Below, piece after piece: positions 58,401 through 64,000 of a stretch of DNA of 64,000 bases. Source of the DNA: Amphiura filiformis (Eukaryota > Echinodermata > Ophiuroidea > Amphilepidida > Amphiuridae); NCBI RefSeq assembly GCF_039555335.1, contig NC_092629.1, forward strand, positions 34,303,796-34,367,795, in the 5' to 3' direction. Numbering within the stretch: position 1 is the first letter of the stretch; each line of letters opens with the position of its first letter. Position numbers and translations under genes: made by a program. The notes beneath the pieces are model-generated. The model was given only the letters and a program-made list of their open reading frames with translations. It was not told the origin of the DNA and made no database searches.

Positions 58401-61400
58401 ATAAGTAACTTGTCGCAAGTTAATAATATTATGGTAAGAGTTTCCGTAGATAGATATTTTTGAAATTACATTTTGATGATATTGTGAAGAAATTAGGATT
58501 GCATGATATTTAATAAATTTGCAAGACACAAATTTCTATCGAAATTGCAGCCAAGAATACTATTCCAATTCAAAATTACTAAGACTTGAATAGCGAGGTC
58601 ACCGCCAGGGGTCAGAGATCAGGCTCGAGGTCACACTTACATTGATACCCATTGGTCACGTGTCCAGAAAATTTTCCCGTGAATTGACTGAGAATGGTTT
58701 CGAGTAAACTGTTATTTGGCACTCTGCAGAATTCATAAAAATTACCGTGTTATTATATACAGGCCACATTCTTCCATAGCAGTGTATATGAGCCCCAAAA
58801 TATAAATCAACACCTAAGAAAAACAAAATTCAAGCAGAATAATTACCATTTCAAATACACACTACCCCTGTGGAAGATTTTGGAAATATCTTCCACAGGG
58901 AAGATATTTTCAAAATCTTCCACAGGGGTAGTGTGGATTTCAAATGGAATAGCCCATGAATGTTTAAAATTTAGGCAAAATACAATGTTTAACATCCCCA
59001 CTCGCTTTTTAGGGGTTCTGACACCATAAGAAACCAGAACTGCACTAAATTGTTATACAGGGCGTTGGCTCTAAAAAAAAGTTATGGTATGTATTAAAAT
59101 CCGACAATTTCACACTCTGTGGCTTTTATGCTGTATCTTGTTATGCTAAATCCTTTCCCTTTTTTATGCGCAAGAGGTTGTTCCTACACAGGTGACTAAA
59201 TATCACATTAGGGTACTCGGGGAATATATTGATTTTCTTTTTTTTTCTTCTTTTTTATTGGTAACTTTTTTAGTAAAAATGTTTTAAAGTTAACATGATT
59301 TACTGGAAATAAATCTGCTTGTGAACAATAAGCATTTTAATGCAGGTTTGGTGTTAATCAACTGGCCCTCAGCAAATAAAAAGATTACAAGATCCATAAG
59401 TTACTGAACTGATCATGATAACCTCAACCATGAAAATGATACAAGTAGATCCATGGATCATTAATGTTACCTGTTTTCTCATTTCTCAGATCCCTCAGAC
59501 ACACCCTCCCATGTATGGAAAAAGAGGTGACCGTTTTGGCTTCTGCTTTGGCCACCCGTACACTTCTTATTTTAAGCAATGATAACAATAGTATCATAGT
59601 GGTCTACAAAATGACATCATTTGGGATACTGAGGGGGCACATCCCCCTCACACATCACATGTAGATAAAGGGGTGTCCGTTTTGACTTCACTGTTGGACA
59701 CCCATATAACTTTTATTTTAAGCAATGATAACAACAATATTGTCAAAATGGTCCACAAAATGGCGTCATTTAGGACTTCATTTAAAAAAAAAAAAAAATA
59801 CAGCGAGGGGTACATCCCCGTCACACATCACATGTAGATAAAGAGGTGTCCCTTTTGGCTTCTGTTTTGGACACCCCTACACTTTTTGTTTTTAGCAATG
59901 ATAACAATATTGTCAAATAGTCCACAAAATGGCGTCATTCGGGACTTCATTAAAATTTAACAAATACTGAGAGGGGTACATCCCCCCTCACACATTACGT
60001 GTAGATAAAGAGGTGTCCGTTTTGGCTTTTCTTTTGGACATCCCTACACGTTTTGTTTTCAGTAAGCAATGATAACAATATTGTCAAAATAGTCGACCAA
60101 ATCACATCAAATGGTTCACAAAATGGTGTCATTTGTTTATAGGTTTTTGACAAAATACTGGAGGGAGGGGGTACATCCCCCACACCATTGTTGTGTTAGG
60201 ATAAAAAGGGGTCCGAATTGGCTTCTGTTATGGACACCTGTACACTTTTTGTTTTAAGCAATGATAACAACAATAGTGTCAATATGGTTCTCAAAATGGC
60301 GTCATTTGGGACTATATGTGTTTAGATTCTTAACAAAATACTGTGGGGGCACATCCACTTCACACACCATGTGTATCTATGTAGAGGTGTCCATTTTGGA
60401 AGGCACAATGCTTCATGAAACATCATGAAGTAATGCATTTGTTACGTGTGTGAGACGAAATGTCACATTAGATTGCAAATTGCTTTTGTTGAATGCATTT
60501 GAGTAGTCTGTCATATTTATGGTATGATACGTCATATGCACAACCTCTATTACTACCTGCAGAGACTGGTACTTACCATATTTATAGAAGAGCTTTTCAA
60601 ATGCTTTTTTCGTCTGAAGAAAAAGATAGAAAATAAATAAGGAATAAAGAAATAAATAGAATATTATACATAGTAAGTAACCTTTTTGACAATGTACATG
60701 TGATCTTTATAGAAAAAAAAAGTTGTTGGGCAGGATAAAGCTTTAAGGCTTTATGTGTTTTTGGCCCCTGAACATGTTTAAAACAAAATTGCCAACAGGT
60801 TACATACAAGGTTTTGCTTTAAACATGTTCAAGGGCCAATGACGCATATCCGCTTAATGCCATGAGAACTTGATTTCATGTACAGAAGCATTTAGAAGTA
60901 CATAACTGATGTCTGTTTGACCTCACAATAAAACCTGATTTGAACCCATCTCCATGTCAGTCAGTGTTGCCGATGTCTTATAAGCAGTGAAAGCACAAAG
61001 CCATGGCAAATCAGCAATTGACCTCCCAGACTCCCCGACAACACAGGCCCCCTACTTTTATACAACATCCAAAACCAGGATCTAAAGTTAAATAGTCATA
61101 TATTTCAGCAAAGCCGTGGTAAACAATTTTATGCTATAAACTGAACTAGCATAATTTGGGGGCTTAACCGTGGTGTTGAGAATATTATATTGTACCTTAT
61201 TGTATAGCTTTCGTTCTCAATCAATCAGGATCCGAATTGTAAAAATAACTGTAGGAGCTAATGATTCAGCATGTGAATGGTATTTTTGATAGGCTTAAAG
61301 ACAGAAAGACGAACAGAGATTGAATACGGTATACAGCTTTGAATTTGACAGAGAAATGATAGAATATATAATAACCCATAACAACCTCTGCATTTAAGAC

Positions 61401-61855
61401 CCCATTTTTTCAAAAATATTGGGAAAATTCTGATAATCTCTCACTGAATGACCCAATTTTTTAATTATTTTTCAACAAATTTCAAATTTTTGAGAAATTT
61501 TAATCAACTTTTATATCTTGACCCAAAATTTTTCCCAGTCTCACTGAATGACCCCTTTTTGGGTCAGAATTTCCCCATCTCACGGAAAGACCCTCTTTTT
61601 TTGGAATCTTCTCACTGAAAGACCCCCCCTTTTTCGATGTCTAGGCTCTCACCCAAAGACCCCTAGTTTCGAAATGCTGTCCGCACATCCCCGTCACTTC
61701 CAAATTTGAGTGCCCCCTCCGGGGATGGGCTCACTACTTACCGTGCCAAATAGAGCTCTGCAGTCGTCCCAATGGAATTTAGTGCAATACATAGGCCTAT
61801 GAGCCATGGCAATGATCCAGGGATACCTGGTTCTGTTCTCAGGTTTGGTAGCTTC
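52356..61855 (-). CDS. Second purple acid phosphatase (ACP7-like) gene, 3' six exons; 5' part beyond the window
   Basis: In transcription order the exons are 61742-61855, 60577-60613, 58746-58813, 55741-55812, 53309-53443 and 52356-52415. Their lengths are 114, 37, 68, 72, 135 and 60 nt; the first five equal those of exons 7-11 of the plus-strand gene. All have GT-AG borders and matching phases. The last metal motif reads GAHIHCYGR, where gene 1 has GAHEHSYER: the two His ligands are kept, but the usual YER is YGR. The first half, with GDxxYD and GNHE, must lie past 64000. The gene is convergent with gene 1, about 13 kb between stop codons. Substrate and location are as for gene 1. Divergence in the loop after MYC (TKFHWDDCRALFGT) suggests functional drift or relaxed constraint. 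Confidence 0.9.
52554..52852. mobile_element. hAT-type element, 299 bp
   Basis: Ends cagggctgttcctag and cagaacagccctg. 8-bp target duplication acatttat at 52546-52553 and 52853-52860. It is in the last intron of PAP gene 2. Confidence 0.85.
53001..53298. mobile_element. MITE abutting a PAP gene 2 splice donor
   Basis: ggggctatcattttcttcgg is mirrored by ccgaagaaaatgatagcccc. The element ends 10 bp from the exon 11 donor at 53308 (minus strand). Confidence 0.85.
53309..53443 (-). CDS. PAP gene 2, exon equivalent to exon 11
   Basis: The minus strand after aacag encodes GNKEGQQLITPRESFTAFQA, then SDIGYTRFFILNSTHIHAEQ and VSNDK, before gtaaggg. It is 135 nt like gene 1 exon 11. Its donor lies 10 bp from the end of a MITE. 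Confidence 0.9.
53770..55790 (-). repeat. 64-bp tandem array of exon 10 3' end plus 5' splice site, about 15 copies, split by a LINE
   Basis: In the plus orientation units start cttccttgacttaccgca at 53800, 54891, 54955, 55019 (variant), 55084, 55148, 55212, 55277, 55340, 55404, 55468, 55532, 55596, 55660 and 55727. Spacing is 63-67 bp, mostly 64. On the coding strand each unit is gtaagtcaag, a four-base spacer, then the last 50 bases of PAP exon 10. Fourteen of the fifteen keep an intact GTAAGT; the copy at 55212 has an inserted A. The copy at 53800 is separated from the others by a LINE at 53869-54889, and a degenerate partial copy precedes it. The gene 1 equivalent is single copy. Because 64 is not a multiple of 3, the reading frame shifts with each extra copy. 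Confidence 0.93.
53869..54889 (-). mobile_element. 5'-truncated L1/Tx1-like LINE with poly(A) tail and target duplication
   Basis: The insertion interrupts the 64-bp array. Target duplication gcttcctt lies at 53861-53868 and 54890-54897. The poly(A) tail of the minus-strand element appears as a T-run at 53869-53893. The minus strand encodes the C-terminus of a reverse transcriptase ORF2, including a zf-RVT-like region (CHLCQNKETIDHMFWECH) at about 54412-54699, preceded by FVTYYGVINSLPREWK in another frame. This is the 3' end of a LINE that inserted after the array had formed. It is broken by frameshifts and is 5'-truncated. Confidence 0.85.
55741..55812 (-). CDS. PAP gene 2, exon equivalent to exon 10
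   Basis: The minus strand reads acttcag|GTT..., encoding VYNGSMDAPYTNPKATVHII, then TGCA, before gtaagtcaag. It is 72 nt as in gene 1. Its last 50 bases plus the donor are the founder unit of the downstream 64-bp tandem array. Confidence 0.9.
56235..56450 (-). repeat. tRNA-derived SINE in PAP gene 2 intron 9
   Basis: The minus strand has a tRNA-like head with A box (gttggcgcagcattcg) and B box (ggttcaagcccc) at 56370-56450, followed by a body related to 19790-19850. Confidence 0.72.
56512..57350. mobile_element. 839-bp transposon with 46-bp perfect inverted repeats and 8-bp duplication, carrying unique sequence
   Basis: cccggtaccccaggtcaaca at 56512 is mirrored exactly at 57305-57350. Target duplication caggaaag at 56504-56511 and 57351-57358. 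Between aaaaggggtattt-type repeats lies a higher-GC, non-repetitive core (about 56690-57050) with an 82-residue minus-strand frame at 56707-56955. No transposase is recognised. The 8-bp duplication would fit the hAT superfamily. Confidence 0.85.
58746..58813 (-). CDS. PAP gene 2, exon equivalent to exon 9 (variant metal motif)
   Basis: The minus strand encodes GVDLYFGAHIHCYGRMWPVY, then NNT, between cttag and gtaat. It is 68 nt. H-x-H is kept; E is replaced by I, and the ER of SYER by GR. Confidence 0.88.
58846..58957. mobile_element. Short MITE, gggctattcca family, in gene 2 intron 8
   Basis: tttcaaatacacactacccc is mirrored by ggggtagtgtggatttcaaa. It lies 33 bp upstream of the exon 9 acceptor in gene orientation. 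Confidence 0.7.
59524..60400. repeat. Diverged tandem repeat, five to six units of ~145-197 bp
   Basis: Units begin near 59524, 59670, 59842, 60010, 60207 and 60385 with aggggtgtccgttttg-like starts, followed by aagcaatgataacaa and caaaatggcgtcatttgg. They lie in intron 8 of PAP gene 2. Confidence 0.8.
60577..60613 (-). CDS. PAP gene 2, exon equivalent to exon 8
   Basis: The minus strand reads cttcag|ACG..., encoding TKKAFEKLFYKYG, then g|gtaagt. It is a 37-nt exon with the same phase as in gene 1. Confidence 0.9.
61380..61720. repeat. Dispersed aatgacccctttt-type repeat
   Basis: It shares tgtctaggctctcacc-like sequence, aaagacccctagt and cacttccaa with 46900-46990. It ends about 20 bp from the exon 7 donor of PAP gene 2. 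Confidence 0.65.
61742..61855 (-). CDS. PAP gene 2, exon equivalent to exon 7
   Basis: Read on the minus strand it follows a tttcag acceptor and encodes EATKPENRTRYPWIIAMAHR, then PMYCTKFHWDDC, before gtaagtag. It is 114 nt like gene 1 exon 7. Confidence 0.92.
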
Positions 61856-62047
61856 CTGAAAACAGAAAAAAAGGAAAGAATCAAAAGTGTGATTTACAGT
61901 TTAAATTACATATTTGGTTGAAATGAAGGGTTTTCGGGGGTTTTGCCGCAGGTGGAAAAAACCATGGTTTTAACCATGTTTTTTCCACTCGGCAAAAACA
62001 GTTTTTATGGGATATCCCCGTCAGTCCAAAACACCATCAGTCCGAAT

Positions 62048-62125
62048 TTTTAGGGTTAGGGTTAGGTTTGGGGTTAGGGTTAGGTTTATGGTTATAGGGT
62101 TAGGATTAGGTTTAGGGCAGGGGTA
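62048..62125. repeat. Degenerate telomere-like TTAGGG tract
   Basis: Runs of ttagggttagggttagg with variants. It is short and interstitial. Confidence 0.7.
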
Positions 62126-62551
62126 GTGCGAGCACAAAAAATCAAGGGGTCCAATTAAATTTTTCTGGACCCTTTGGTACCTACAAAACCAAGATTTAAG
62201 GGTAGACGAGGTATTGTTGGTCGAAGCAACCTAAAAATCAATATATTATTGAAAAATAACACCTTGATATTTTGCAAAAGTTCATTCTACAAATCATATA
62301 CTTTGCAAACTTGCTTAATTTATTGTTGTTAATGAGTTATGTACGTTTTACAAAAGTGTTGTTGTTTCAGCCCTCTTTACAACGTAACTCAAGAATCGCA
62401 GCACCTATAAAAGTATATCTGTGATATTTTAATTCTTCTACACACTCGCTATGAATTGAGCAATGCAGTTTTTGCCAAAGCTCACTACCATTCGTAAGAT
62501 GCTGTGAACTACCAAATCACAACAGCTTAAAATAATTAATAACCTTAAGGG

Positions 62552-63200
62552 ATCTAAAATGAGCGTTTATTGCGTTTCGACAGTATTTTTTGTGGGACAT
62601 AAGAGCACCTCAGACCTATCGAATTGCATTCTGAATACGAAGCATGTCTTTCTGATACCAAATAATTTTCATTTTTTGAAAATCATAATACAAATTTTAT
62701 GACAAATTATAAAAATTTGATATTTTTCAAATTTTTGGTATATAACAGTATATACAAATCTAATGATATATTCTTAAAGTGTATGTAGGAGGGAGGAAAA
62801 GCCGACGGTCAATTGAAAAATTTTGACCTTTCATTATGGAAGATATGGATTGTTTAAAAAAAAAAGACCTAATTTTTTTTGGTGTTTTGGGAAAAAAATC
62901 CATATCTTCAATACTGAAAAGGTCAAAATTTTCAATTGATCGTCGACTTTTCATCCCACCTACATACACTTTAAGTATAAATCATCAGATTTATAAAGTT
63001 TACTTCAAGTACTTTTAAATTTCAAAAATATCAATTTTTAATGATTTGCCATAAAATGTGTATTAAATTGCAAATTTCAAAAAATCCAAATTATTTGATA
63101 TCAGAATGACATTCTTCGTATTCAGAATGCAATTCGATATGTCTGATGTGCTCTAATGTCCCAAAATAAATACTGTCCAAACGTTCATACCCCAGCCCTT
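62552..63200. mobile_element. Full foldback element, gtgggacat-agagcac family
   Basis: The left arm has cgacagtattttttgtggga and cgaattgcattctgaatacg; the right arm has cgtattcagaatgcaattcg and a mirrored tgtcccaaaataaatactgt. Central halves are aagatatggat and its inverse. Terminal inverted repeats are about 120 bp. Confidence 0.82.
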
Positions 63201-63703
63201 AAGGGGTCCAATGAGAATTTACGGAGTCCATCTGTCCGAAATTCTGATTTACGCCTCCGTGCATCGTAAAATTAAGGAGTCCTTACAGTTTTTATAGGAC
63301 CCTTTGATCACTTACAACTTGTGATATAAGGAGTCCAAAATGGCCTAAATAAAAAAAACAAGGAGTTCCTGGACGCGCAGACTCCTTAAATGCGACCCCT
63401 GGTTTAGGGTTAGCAGAATGCAATTCGATATGTCTGATGTGCTCTAATGTCCCAAAATAAATACTGTCCAAACGTTCATACCCCAGCCCTTAAGGGGTCC
63501 AATGAGAATTCTGGAGTCCATCTGTCCGAAATTCTGATTTACGCCTCCGTGCATCGTAAAATTAAGGAGTCCTTACAGTTTTTATAGGACCCTTTGATCA
63601 CTTACAACTTGTGATATAAGGAGTCCAAAATGGCCTAAATAAAAAAACAAGGAGTTCCTGGATGCGCAGACTCCTTAAATGCGACCCCTGGTTTAGGGTT
63701 AGC
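63123..63703. repeat. Recent ~290-bp tandem duplication
   Basis: The unit starting cagaatgcaattcgatatgt at 63123 repeats at 63414, and its first bases appear again at 63703. The two units differ at only a few positions, mainly small indels. The unit includes the right end of the foldback element plus ctccttaaatgcgacccctg sequence. Confidence 0.92.
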
Positions 63704-64000
63704 AGAATGCACGGTTGTTTGATGTGATCATTTATTAGATTTTTAAACAAAACATCATGTACAACCCAATTTTTAGGCTTAAACAGCTTAAAGCGGTCAA
63801 TATTAATGTATAGGGATGCTTTTGAGTCATTTTCAACTTAAATTTCCCCTTATTTACAATATTATTCACTTTCACAGCATTTTTTAAAGCTTTTTTGGAT
63901 ATAAAATGTATCTATTTATGACAAGATTGGTGGCGCTATTTAATTCTGGAAATTACTCTTTCAGGCTTATAATATAAATAATAATTCCATTTATTTTTTG

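Noticed and set aside
62048-62125. A telomere end
   Set aside because: The TTAGGG-like tract is short, degenerate and interstitial, and similar bits occur inside MITEs.

Overview
This window is AT-rich nuclear DNA from an animal. It has long introns, GT-AG splice sites and a very high load of small DNA transposons, SINEs, LINE fragments and simple repeats. The repeat style, together with histone-type 3' stem-loops and an invertebrate-like purple acid phosphatase (PAP), fits a marine invertebrate deuterostome such as an echinoderm. That placement is an inference from general features, not from a marker gene.

Three gene loci can be supported. (1) A plus-strand, 12-coding-exon, secreted PAP of the ACP7 (acid phosphatase type 7) family at 28784-39196. 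Its exons join in phase to about 428 residues, provided one extra T in exon 4 is discounted. (2) The 3' half (six exons) of a paralogous PAP gene on the minus strand at 52356-61855, convergent with the first and running off the right edge. Exon lengths are identical or nearly so between the two genes, so they are tandem or inverted duplicates. (3) An intronless Tctex1-type dynein light chain copy on the minus strand at 20245-20698. It has one extra A in an A-run and a truncated extra copy of its 3' end beside it.

Layout: 1-19.0 kb is repeats and non-coding sequence (foldbacks, a mariner relic, hAT and other MITEs, a TTTA microsatellite). 20.1-20.7 kb is the dynein light chain locus. 24.0-24.6 kb is a tandem array whose unit carries a histone mRNA-type 3' stem-loop. 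28.8-39.5 kb is PAP gene 1. 40-52 kb is intergenic and repeat-rich, with a 36-bp minisatellite at 43.3-43.7 kb and a fragment resembling PAP intron 9. 52.3-61.9 kb is PAP gene 2, and 61.9-64 kb is repeats.

The most unusual theme is repeated duplication of exon 3' ends together with their 5' splice sites inside the two PAP genes. In gene 2, the end of exon 10 plus its GTAAGT donor is amplified into a 64-bp tandem array of about 15 copies, 14 of which keep the donor, and a 5'-truncated LINE has inserted into it. In gene 1, the end of exon 4 plus donor is present three times, the end of exon 5 plus donor region twice (the second decayed), and exon 11 twice (the second decayed). In addition, a 309-bp transposon landed at the exon 3 donor so that its 9-bp target duplication copied the 5' splice site. 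No function is claimed for this; transcript data would decide which donors are used.
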